Below are positions 1-7,284 of a stretch of 64,000 bases of DNA, piece by piece (position 1 is the first letter of the stretch; every line of letters begins with the position of its first letter). The DNA comes from Rhodospirillaceae bacterium (GTDB lineage: Bacteria; Pseudomonadota; Alphaproteobacteria; Rhodospirillales; Rhodospirillaceae): positions 1 to 64,000 of the forward strand of contig CANJRD010000012.1 in the NCBI GenBank assembly GCA_947476695.1, read 5' to 3'. A program made the translations under genes and the position numbers. The notes beneath the pieces were generated by a model. It was given only the letters and a program-made list of their open reading frames with translations. It was not told the DNA's origin and ran no database searches.

Positions 1-385
1 GCGTGGAAGCGCGCGGCGTCGGCCGCGGGTCCCTCCTATGCACTACGCGGATAAGCCCAATCGTGCACCCCCGAGGGGGTCATTATTGGACGCGAAAGAG
101 GGGTCACGGTTGGATGCGAATTGACAATCACGTTTTAAGAGTGTCGTCTCGTTAGAGGCGAGCTGTGAATTTTTGAGATGACGCGCCGATCGGTGCCCAT
201 CGCTCCGTCGCCACGGTCAGCGCCTCAGCAGCGATTGCGACCGTAAAACGCATACCTAGGATTGGGCATTGGTGCGTGGGATCGCGGCTTGAGCCTCTCC
301 TAACCGTCTGTGCCGCGGTGTTTCCCGCGTGCCGCTGTCAGATGACGCGAGCAGCCAAAAACGGTGGGATCATAACCACGCATTT
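1..385. other. Leading non-coding stretch
   Basis: No reading frame here has a convincing start, ribosome binding site or protein-like composition. It is the region downstream of the minus-strand SGNH-type gene that ends at 386. I see no terminator hairpin with a T-run and no RNA gene. Confidence 0.5.
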
Positions 386-1843
386 CTAGATGCGAATGCC
401 GGGGTCTAGCGTGGGTCGGGTAAATCTGCGAGGTCGTTCCGACGTTGGAAAAATTTCGCCCGGCAGCTTGAAGAGGAACGGATCGACAGGCCAACGGTAC
501 TGGGGATGACAGTGCACAATAGGCTGCACGTCAGCTGGTTCTGTCAGCAGCAAAAGCTCGACGAGCATCCGGTCTTTGCTTCCGGGGATGAGCTGGATGT
601 CCGCGGGTGCGACTTCGTCGATGATCGTCAGGCTGCATTCGTAGGAGGGTGCTTCGTCTTGCCCCATGATCGCGAGTTGGAGGATGCTCAGGTATATGCC
701 AGGGGGGCGCGTTATGGCCTCCGGTCTCCACGCCGAGAGGGTCGCACTTATCTTAGCCACACGGCAGTTCAGAACCGAGAAATTGGCGCCAAGCAGGTTG
801 CGAAGCGATTCGTGGAGTTCGCCACTAAACAGGACGTTATGAAGGGTCTCCAAGCCCGGGGCCGATATCGGGGCATACTCCACCATGCCTGCCGTCTCTT
901 CTTCAACCAGTGGAAAATGCGCCCAATCCAGCAGGGGCAGCTCACATCGCGGTCCGGAAAAGGGTCCAATTGACCTCAGCAATGCAGGCGCATGTGGCGC
1001 AAGCCAATGCGAGCAATCGAATACGCTGTGCTTTCCGTTGCGCAGCGCTCGTGCGCCAGTCGTTTCCAGCCATCTGTGATAACGCACCGAAAATTCGGCG
1101 TGCCGATTCCGAAGCCAGTGATCCACTGTTGTCCGCAAGGAATCGTAGGCAAAGACCGGATCCGCATGGATTCCATCGAACTCATAAGCAGACTTCAGGA
1201 TGCCTTCGTCGTCGGCTAAATCCGAGGCTGCAATGCACTGATTGGGAAATGCGGACTGCAATGCCTCGTTGAAGAGCCGGTATATTTCGGCGCGAATCTC
1301 GCGCATCACGGAGGTCGTCATACGTCGCTTGAAGACTTCGTCGTCGGCGGACGGTGGGTTGAGGGTATGGACAAAACACTGCCCATCGACGGCACGGGAC
1401 AAATTCTGCACGTGCTGGCGGTAGTTAGCGGCGAACATTTGGAAGTGTTCTTTAACGGTGTCGAGAGTCCAGGCCTCCTTGCGTTGGTGGAGCTCTCTTA
1501 GATAGCGCACCAGATAAATTTCGCCGAAAAACAAGAGCAGGATTGGCCGTTCAAATCCATGGCCGGTCGCATATTGTGCACCCACGCGCTGATTGTGCGG
1601 GGCGAGTGCGCCGGCCTCCTCGGCCACCAGAAAATTCTCAGCCCGGAGAAAATCCAGGATATTTTGGTTGAGCTCGTTAGTGCCCTGTTTTGCCAGGGAT
1701 ACGAGGCCGTGTACGAAGCATACCCTGGTCTCCACATGAATGCCGTGAGCGGGGTAGTGAATGCTCTTGTGCTTGAATGCGAGTGCGTGAGAGTCCCCGA
1801 TGACGTGAAGTTGCTTTACGCGTGCAGTTAGGATTTCAGTCAT
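386..1843 (-). CDS. SGNH/GDSL-like hydrolase family protein
   Basis: A 485-residue protein that looks like a member of the SGNH (GDSL) hydrolase superfamily. About 14 residues from the start it has HVIGDSHA, matching block I with the nucleophilic Ser in a GDSH context. Near residue 245 it has FDGIHAD, resembling the block V Asp-x-x-His pair. SGNH proteins include esterases and O-acetyl transferases or deacetylases of surface glycans; the substrate here is unknown. I chose the ATG at 1841-1843 because GAGAGAAG lies just upstream; a frame extension of 23 residues further upstream looks non-coding. The C-terminal half (about residues 280-485) shows no domain I recognise. It is divergent from a GSCFA gene 135 bp away, which suggests a shared promoter region and a related role. 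Confidence 0.65.
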   Translation of the reverse strand: MTEILTARVKQLHVIGDSHALAFKHKSIHYPAHGIHVETRVCFVHGLVSLAKQGTNELNQNILDFLRAENFLVAEEAGALAPHNQRVGAQYATGHGFERPILLLFFGEIYLVRYLRELHQRKEAWTLDTVKEHFQMFAANYRQHVQNLSRAVDGQCFVHTLNPPSADDEVFKRRMTTSVMREIRAEIYRLFNEALQSAFPNQCIAASDLADDEGILKSAYEFDGIHADPVFAYDSLRTTVDHWLRNRHAEFSVRYHRWLETTGARALRNGKHSVFDCSHWLAPHAPALLRSIGPFSGPRCELPLLDWAHFPLVEEETAGMVEYAPISAPGLETLHNVLFSGELHESLRNLLGANFSVLNCRVAKISATLSAWRPEAITRPPGIYLSILQLAIMGQDEAPSYECSLTIIDEVAPADIQLIPGSKDRMLVELLLLTEPADVQPIVHCHPQYRWPVDPFLFKLPGEIFPTSERPRRFTRPTLDPGIRI

Positions 1844-1990
1844 GCTTCTCTCGAACGATAGATCTGATATCAAATAGCTTAGACTGCAATCCGGTATGCG
1901 TGCCAAGTACACAAGCGGTCATGACAGGCCCATCCCTCTCGCGGTCGTCGCAGTTTTCCTGATAGTTGCCTTCGCTCAGTGGACATCGCT

Positions 1991-3076
1991 ATGACAAGCA
2001 AATCTGCGGATTCAGCCTCGTGCCCTTACAACAACCTGCCCGAACGGTCTTTTTTCAGGAGCGAGACATTAAAGCGCGGGGATTTGGCCCTATCAAGCGC
2101 GGCGGGATTTCACTGCACGACAACGACGAAATTCATGTCAGCGGGAAGTTGCTTTGCGGCCCGTGTAGTAGAGACGCTCCGGAGCTCCGGGCTCGACTAT
2201 CTTGCGCGTCGGGACATTTTGGAAGCCGCATCTGACGAGATAGTGGAAGAGAGTCCAAACCTTTTCTCCGCCCGATATGGCAACGTTTACACAACGAAAC
2301 ATCTGCTCCAACTATTGGAACGATCAACGACAGCGTTGACGACCCCCGCCCCCGTGGCGGTCGATAGCCGAGGGCGTTTCCGCAATCTCCTCCGTCCAGG
2401 TGTGCTGAGCTATGGGAACGAAGATGCGCTTAGGCGGGACGATGAGGCTCATCTGCGGAACGTCCGAGATCTGTTGGCGGAAGCCGATGTATTTGTTTTT
2501 ACCCTGGGGCTGACTGAGCAGTGGATTGACGTCGAGTCCGGCTACACATTGCCTTCGGTGCCGGGTTGTGGACACGGTCGGTTTGAGAGCGGCCGATATT
2601 CGTTCCACAATGCGTCTCTCAGCGACGTGACCCAGGAGCTTTTTTCCGTTTTCGAGCTCTTGGGAACGCTGAACCCCCAGCTCAAGGTCATTCTTACGCT
2701 TTCGCCGGTCCCTTTGGTCGCCAGCTACGAAGCGGTGTCCGCCGTGGAGGCCACCTTCTATTCGAAAGCCGTTCTGCGTCTGGCGATCTCGGAAGCGCTA
2801 AGCCGAAGCAAGAAGATGAACGTCTCCTATTTTCCATCTTATGAAATTGTGACGAATCCTCATGTGATCGGCACGTATTTCGCCAAAGATATGCGAGCCG
2901 TCACTGACGCTGGGCTTGAAAGCGTCATGAGCCAGTTCAAGCGCCGCTACTTTGCGTCCCCCGCCGAGGGCCCGGCCCGGCGTGAGGTGGCCACCGAACA
3001 GCCGATGGACATCGATCCGGCCTGCGAGGAGGAGAATGTCTGGATGGCTTATATGGGCAAGATTGCAGGAAAATAG
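1991..3076 (+). CDS. GSCFA domain protein
   Basis: The family signature GSCFA is visible about 40 residues in (FMSAGSCFAARV), followed by the usual continuous domain with LGLTEQWID and a later NPHVIG segment. GSCFA domains belong to the SGNH/GDSL-esterase clan and are often found near polysaccharide or cell-envelope genes, but their reaction is not established. The ATG at 1991 is preferred; a GTG at 1979 in the same frame would add four residues. At 361 residues it is normal size for the family. The divergent SGNH-type gene at 386-1843 makes a two-gene esterase-like pair. The family call is strong, the function is open. Confidence 0.85.
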   Translation: MTSKSADSASCPYNNLPERSFFRSETLKRGDLALSSAAGFHCTTTTKFMSAGSCFAARVVETLRSSGLDYLARRDILEAASDEIVEESPNLFSARYGNVYTTKHLLQLLERSTTALTTPAPVAVDSRGRFRNLLRPGVLSYGNEDALRRDDEAHLRNVRDLLAEADVFVFTLGLTEQWIDVESGYTLPSVPGCGHGRFESGRYSFHNASLSDVTQELFSVFELLGTLNPQLKVILTLSPVPLVASYEAVSAVEATFYSKAVLRLAISEALSRSKKMNVSYFPSYEIVTNPHVIGTYFAKDMRAVTDAGLESVMSQFKRRYFASPAEGPARREVATEQPMDIDPACEEENVWMAYMGKIAGK

Positions 3077-3347
3077 GACCTTCGTCGGGCGCTGCTGAGG
3101 GGTCATTGGCTTCAGGCTTCTTCAGTCTCCGCGAAAGTACAATTCGGCTGAGTCATTCCAAAATTGGAGCGCTGCTGCCAAACTCCCGCTTACGTCCCGC
3201 GCCGATTGTTTTGCGCGAATAAATCCCAATCCAAGACCGAGTGGATATTTTACGTAGGCGTGACCCTGATTGGCGCGTGTAGTCTGGGCGCGACCTGGTC
3301 GAAGATGTGGGTGCGCCTTCGGGCGCGGCTGGGTTTCGGGGGTAACT

Positions 3348-4694
3348 ATGTTGCGTCATTTCACGCGGATTTGCGTTCGGTACGCGGAGCGGTATGTCCC
3401 TGACCCGTTCCTTTATGCCGTCATCCTCACCTTCCTCACGATCCCCGCCGCGCTGCTTTGGACGACGAGCGGAATCTTCGACGTCATCGGCGCGTGGTAC
3501 GGCGGGCTATTCAGCCTGCTCGCCTTCTCCATGCAGATGGCGTTGGTGCTGCTCACCGGCATCTGTCTTGCGGACGCGCCGCCGATAAAGCGACTGCTGG
3601 CGAAGATTGCCGGACTCCCGAAGACGCAGAACGCCGCCGCCACCATGGTGTTCTTGGTTTCCGCCGCGGGGTCGTGGCTGAATTGGGGATTTGGGATCGT
3701 CGTCGGTGCCATTCTGGCGCGAGAGATCGCCAAGCGTCTGCGCGATGTCGACTTCAGTTTCATTGTTGCGGCGGCCTATGCCGGATTCATGGTGTGGGCG
3801 TCCGGCTTATCCAGTTCCATCGCCCTTGCCATTGCATCGCCCGGCAATGCGTTGAACTTGATCGAGCGCGAGACCGGCAAAGTGATGGGGTTCGATCAAA
3901 CCATTTTCGCCCCCTACAACTGGGTGCCGGTCGTTCTTTTGCTGATCGTCTACCCCTTTGTGATGCGGTGGATGGCGCCCGCGCCGTCTGAGATGAAGCG
4001 CGTCGATCCGGCCTTGCTCGTGGCGCAGGATGCTGAAGTGTCGGTGGCGGAAGGTCCCGCCACCTTTGCAAGCTGGCTTGAGCAGTTTCCGGTCATCGTG
4101 TGGCTGTTCGCCGCGATGGCCGGTGCTTATGCCCTGCGCCAGTTCGCGACCAACGGGCTCAGCATGGATTTCAATGGCATCGTCTGCACGATGCTCGTCC
4201 TCGGCCTTGTGTGTCACGGACGGCCCATCGCCTACGTCCGGTCGTTCAACCGCGCGGCGGTGAACGTGGGGCCGGTCGTGCTGCAGTATCCATTCTACGG
4301 CGGCATCATGGGCATTATCACGGCCACCGGTTTGGCCGGCGCCATCTCGGCGAAGTTTGTGGCTTACTCGACGGCGGGGACGTTGCCGTTCTGGGCCTTC
4401 ATCTCGTCGAACATCATCTCGCTGTTCGTGCCGTCGGGCGGCGGCCACTGGGCTGTCCAAGGCCCGTTCATGGTACCTGCGGCTATTAGCTTGCAGGTCG
4501 ATCCCGGCATGGTCGCGATGGCAGTCGCCATGGGCGAGCAGACGGCCAACATGATCCAGCCCTTTTGGGCCTTGCCGCTATTGGCGTTGGCCCGCCTCGG
4601 CATCCGCGACATCATGGGCTATTGCGTGATGGGGCTTTTCGTCGGGCTGCTTCTCTTCGGCGGGTCGCTGCTATATTTCGCGCAGCCCTCTTGA
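3348..4694 (+). CDS. atoE: Short-chain fatty acid transporter, AtoE family
   Basis: A 448-residue polytopic inner-membrane protein of the AtoE/TIGR00366 short-chain fatty acid transporter family, which is linked to uptake of acetoacetate or short fatty acids. The N-terminus (CVRYAERYVPDPF, then alternating hydrophobic helices) and the segments GSWLNWGFG, SGLSSSIALAIASPGN and PSGGGHWAVQGPF are typical of the family. The ATG at 3348 is preceded by a GGGGG ribosome binding site; an upstream frame extension to 3270 looks artificial. No beta-ketothiolase or CoA-transferase genes sit beside it, so it appears to be a stand-alone permease. Substrate specificity is inferred from family only. Confidence 0.9.
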   Translation: MLRHFTRICVRYAERYVPDPFLYAVILTFLTIPAALLWTTSGIFDVIGAWYGGLFSLLAFSMQMALVLLTGICLADAPPIKRLLAKIAGLPKTQNAAATMVFLVSAAGSWLNWGFGIVVGAILAREIAKRLRDVDFSFIVAAAYAGFMVWASGLSSSIALAIASPGNALNLIERETGKVMGFDQTIFAPYNWVPVVLLLIVYPFVMRWMAPAPSEMKRVDPALLVAQDAEVSVAEGPATFASWLEQFPVIVWLFAAMAGAYALRQFATNGLSMDFNGIVCTMLVLGLVCHGRPIAYVRSFNRAAVNVGPVVLQYPFYGGIMGIITATGLAGAISAKFVAYSTAGTLPFWAFISSNIISLFVPSGGGHWAVQGPFMVPAAISLQVDPGMVAMAVAMGEQTANMIQPFWALPLLALARLGIRDIMGYCVMGLFVGLLLFGGSLLYFAQPS

Positions 4695-4725
4695 GTGAGC
4701 ATGCGTCGGCTGGAGACTTGCCGCC

Positions 4726-5211
4726 TCACCATCCGCCTCCGGCCGCGGCGTAGATGTGTACGAGATTTTTCCGCAGCAGCGTTTCCGAGGTGGCGAGACT
4801 GGCGTCGGCTTCCAACTCGTCGCGTTGGGCGACGAGAAGATCCAGCAGTCCGGCGTAGCCGCTTTTGAACTGCTGTACGGCCAGATCGACGGACTTGCGG
4901 TTCTGCGCGGCGGCTTCGGCTAACGCCTGCTGGCGGTCGGTCTCACGCAAATAGAGCGCAAGGGCTGTTTCCATGTCGGCCAGAGCTTCGATGACCGTCT
5001 GCTGATAGATCGCAAAGGCTTGGGTCTGGCGTGCAAGGAAGTGCCGCCGCGCGTCGATTACGCGCTGACTGAATTCGGCCATTCCCTCTGCGATGCGCTG
5101 CGCCCTCTGTGCGAATGGGGCACGCTTCATATGGAGCGCATTGAGAAACGCAAAAACGAATGCGAACAGCTGCGCGCGGCGGCGCAATCCTGAAGCTTTC
5201 GCGGGTGCCGG
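4726..5211 (-). pseudogene. C-terminal remnant of outer-membrane efflux protein (OEP/TolC type)
   Basis: About 150 codons resemble the C-terminal part of RND-pump outer-membrane factors. They contain IEALADMETAL, then QQALAEAAAQNRKSVDLA, the FKSGYAGLLDLLVAQRDEL segment and the usual ending IYAAAGGGW. A full OEP protein has roughly 450-500 residues with a lipidated or signal-peptide N-terminus; none is present. Going upstream (towards higher coordinates), the frame meets a TAG at 5212-5214, and the IS3-family element begins at 5223. The flank beyond the IS shows no missing N-terminal half. It is therefore a decayed fragment and not a simple IS disruption. No partner RND pump or periplasmic adaptor gene is nearby. 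Confidence 0.8.
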
Positions 5212-5287
5212 CTAACTAGCTGTGACCTGAGTGGTTTTTTTGAGCCGGGGAATTTGAGAGATTTTCCCTGGAACAAAGGAGCTAAGA

Positions 5288-5563
5288 ATGGGGAAGCGTT
5301 TGGGAGCAGAGCAGATTGTCGCGAAGCTGCGGCAGATCGAGATCCTGATGGGTCAGGGCAAGTCGGCGGCATTGGCCTGCAAGGACGTCGGCGTGTCGGA
5401 ACAGAGCTACTACCGCTGGCACAAGGAGTGCGGCGGTCTTGATATTGACCAGGCGAAGCGGATGAAAGAACTGGAGCGCGAAAACGCCCGGCTCAAACGG
5501 CTGGTGGCAGACCTGTCGCTGGAGAAGCAGGTTCTGTCGGACATCGCCTCGGGAAACTTCTAG
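5288..5563 (+). CDS. IS3-family transposase OrfA
   Basis: A 91-residue protein with an N-terminal helix-turn-helix (about residues 5-50, including QSYYRWHKECGG) that binds the terminal inverted repeats. It is followed by a leucine-zipper-like helix (MKELERENARLKRLVADLS). The ATG at 5288 follows an AAAGGAG ribosome binding site. OrfA alone regulates transposition; the active transposase is the OrfAB fusion made by frameshifting near its end. Length and order are normal for the family. Confidence 0.93.
   Translation: MGKRLGAEQIVAKLRQIEILMGQGKSAALACKDVGVSEQSYYRWHKECGGLDIDQAKRMKELERENARLKRLVADLSLEKQVLSDIASGNF
5551..5557 (+). promoter_or_regulatory. Programmed -1 frameshift heptamer (GGGAAAC)
   Basis: In the OrfA frame the bases read G GGA AAC, a classic X XXY YYZ slippery heptamer, just before the OrfA stop TAG at 5561-5563. 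A -1 slip gives GGG AAA CTT CTA and enters the open OrfB frame without meeting a stop. This is the expected position for making the OrfAB fusion in IS3-family elements. Confidence 0.8.
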
Positions 5564-6423
5564 CGCCTGACCGGCGGCGGCAGGCTGTTCAGGCGGCGCG
5601 GGAGCGATATGGACTATCCGAACGCCGGGCCTGTCGCATCATCGGCCAACCGCGGGGAACGCAGCGATACATCCCCACGGTTCGGGCCGATGAAGATGCG
5701 CTGACACGCGCCATCGTCACGCTGGGGTCGCAGTATGGGCGGTATGGCTATCGCCGGATCGCGACCCTGCTTCATGACGATGGATGGCCCGTCAGCGTGG
5801 ACCGTGTCAGGCGCATTTGGCGTCGGGAGGGCCTGAAGGTCCCCAAGAAACAGCGTCCGCGGGGCCGGCTGTGGCTGAATGACGGTTCCTGCATCCTGCT
5901 CAGACCCGAGTGGCGCAATCACGTCTGGTCGTATGACTTCGTCGCTGCCAAGACTCATGACGGCAGGCCGCTGCGATTGATGACCCTGATCGACGAGTAC
6001 ACCCGCGAATGCCTGGCCATCAGGGTGGCGAGACGGATCAACGGCTTCGGCGTGATCGAGACCTTCGCCGATGTCATGCTTGAGCGTGGCATCCCGGAGC
6101 ACGTTCGCTCCGATAATGGACCGGAGATGACCGCCAAGGCCGTCCGCGCATGGTTCCAGCAACTCGGGGCAAAGACGTTGTTCATCGAGCCAGGTAGTCC
6201 CTGGGAGAACGGCTACTGCGAATCCTTCAACGGCAAACTCAGAGACGAACTGCTCAACGGCGAAATCTTCTACAGTCTGAAGGAGGCCAAGATCGTGATC
6301 GAGCAATGGCGCAAGCACTACAACACCAAGCGACCGCATTCGGCGCTCGGCTATAAACCGCCCGCGCCGGCGACCCTTTGCCCGTTACCGACGCCACTCG
6401 ATCCGCATCCAACCATGCTGTAG
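5563..6423 (+). CDS. IS3-family transposase OrfB (DDE integrase core)
   Basis: The DDE catalytic half of the transposase, expressed as an OrfAB fusion by -1 slippage at 5551-5557. The fused product would span 5288-6423. The frame opens with residues resembling other OrfB proteins (SERRACRIIGQPRGTQRY), then an HTH_21-like segment (YGRYGYRRIATLL). The rve core carries three acidic residues, in WSYDF, RSDNGPE and GYCESFNG. It ends with the usual KRPHSALGYKPP motif. No stop or frameshift is seen, so the element looks functional. Confidence 0.92.
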   Translation, partial: APDRRRQAVQAARERYGLSERRACRIIGQPRGTQRYIPTVRADEDALTRAIVTLGSQYGRYGYRRIATLLHDDGWPVSVDRVRRIWRREGLKVPKKQRPRGRLWLNDGSCILLRPEWRNHVWSYDFVAAKTHDGRPLRLMTLIDEYTRECLAIRVARRINGFGVIETFADVMLERGIPEHVRSDNGPEMTAKAVRAWFQQLGAKTLFIEPGSPWENGYCESFNGKLRDELLNGEIFYSLKEAKIVIEQWRKHYNTKRPHSALGYKPPAPATLCPLPTPLDPHPTML

Positions 6424-6547
6424 ACTAGCAATCGACCCGGCACAAAAAAGCGAGCAGGTCAGCTGCCCCTAGCATCCATTTGTTCTTGATTTGTTCTCTT
6501 ACGTGCCCTAGCTTTCCCGGCCCGATTTGAACCAGAAGGGTCACGAA

Positions 6548-6802
6548 ATGCATATGGCCAGTGAATGGGTGCGGCAGGTTGCGGCGGCCGCGCGCGCCAA
6601 TCCCATGACCACCGAGGGCGTTCTGAAGAATCTGGAGAAAGCCGTGGGGCAAGGCGAGAAGTCGCTGACCCGTGTGGTGGCGATTATCGATCAACTCGAC
6701 CGTCAGCTTTCCGAGCGGCCCGAGGATCAGGTTCTACGGGATCTCCACGCCACGGTGCTCGAGTACTTGGAGCGCGTGCAAGAAGGCCTCGCGGCGGCCT
6801 AG
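6548..6802 (+). CDS. Small hypothetical protein
   Basis: An 84-residue, mostly helical protein (MHMASEWVRQ...) with no cysteine, signal peptide or membrane segment. I do not recognise the family. The central part (GVLKNLEKAVGQGEKSLTRVVAIIDQLDRQL) is amphipathic and could form a coiled coil. The ATG at 6548 has a GAAGGG ribosome binding site 7 bases upstream; an in-frame TTG at 6527 is less likely. A second small gene follows 26 bp later on the same strand, so the two are probably co-transcribed. Confidence 0.55.
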   Translation: MHMASEWVRQVAAAARANPMTTEGVLKNLEKAVGQGEKSLTRVVAIIDQLDRQLSERPEDQVLRDLHATVLEYLERVQEGLAAA

Positions 6803-6828
6803 CCCCTCACGAGCGATGGCGAGCACCC

Positions 6829-7077
6829 ATGAGCCGCATGAAAGAGCTATTCGCCCAGCGCGAGGAAGCGCGGCCCACGGCGCTCAAGCTTCTGCTGGAA
6901 GCGAAGTGGCAGCTGCACCAAGCCTACGAGCTCGCTTGGAGGCGTGTGCGCAGCGGCCTGATCGAAATGGATGGCCATGTGTTGTGCGACGTTATCAACG
7001 AGCAGCATCGCGAGGGTGAGCCGTTGAAAGGCGTTACCGTGATCATCACGGATGAGCGGCTACGGGACGTTGGCTGA
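6829..7077 (+). CDS. Small hypothetical protein
   Basis: An 82-residue soluble protein, probably co-transcribed with the small gene just upstream. It starts MSRMKELFAQREEAR, has a charged helical first half, and ends with a beta-rich stretch (GVTVIITDERLRDVG). No known motif is visible. The same frame is open further upstream but lacks a ribosome binding site and overlaps the previous gene, so the ATG at 6829 is the simplest start. Confidence 0.5.
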   Translation: MSRMKELFAQREEARPTALKLLLEAKWQLHQAYELAWRRVRSGLIEMDGHVLCDVINEQHREGEPLKGVTVIITDERLRDVG

Positions 7078-7103
7078 CCGTACGCCCCGCCAACGTTTAA
7101 TTC

Positions 7104-7174
7104 CTGCTATGGCTCTGATTAGACAAGAAATTATCACTCCCTCTCTGGCGCCCTCTCTCCTCAAGCCATAGCAG
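7104..7174. repeat. Widely spaced 11-bp perfect inverted repeat
   Basis: CTGCTATGGCT at 7104-7114 and its exact reverse complement at 7164-7174 flank 49 bases. The repeat lies between the small-gene pair and the propeller/GGDEF gene at 7285. Transcribed, it could form a closed stem around a pyrimidine-rich loop. There is no T-run, so it is not a standard terminator. Confidence 0.55.
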
Positions 7175-7284
7175 ACTCAGGAAGGCGCGCAGCCCTCGGG
7201 CCCGCGACGCCGAATTTCATTTGTCTCTGCGGTCTTTTTGACGACTATCGGTCGGGTACATCGCCCGCGTGGGGACGGCGACCA

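Larger units (their letters stand above)
5223..6461 (+). mobile_element. IS3-family insertion sequence (IS407-like), complete
   Basis: A complete element of 1239 bp. The left end (5223-5256) and the reverse complement of the right end (6461-6429) align as imperfect inverted repeats: both begin TGACCTG, share a T6 tract and then GCCGGG. The flanks carry a 4-bp direct repeat GCTG at 5219-5222 and 6462-6465, consistent with a target-site duplication. Inside are orfA and orfB joined by a -1 frameshift signal. The intact ends, duplication and reading frames suggest a fairly recent insertion. The IS407-like label comes from the 4-bp duplication and the SERRAC...GQPRGTQRY OrfB start; the exact ISfinder name cannot be given. 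Confidence 0.92.
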
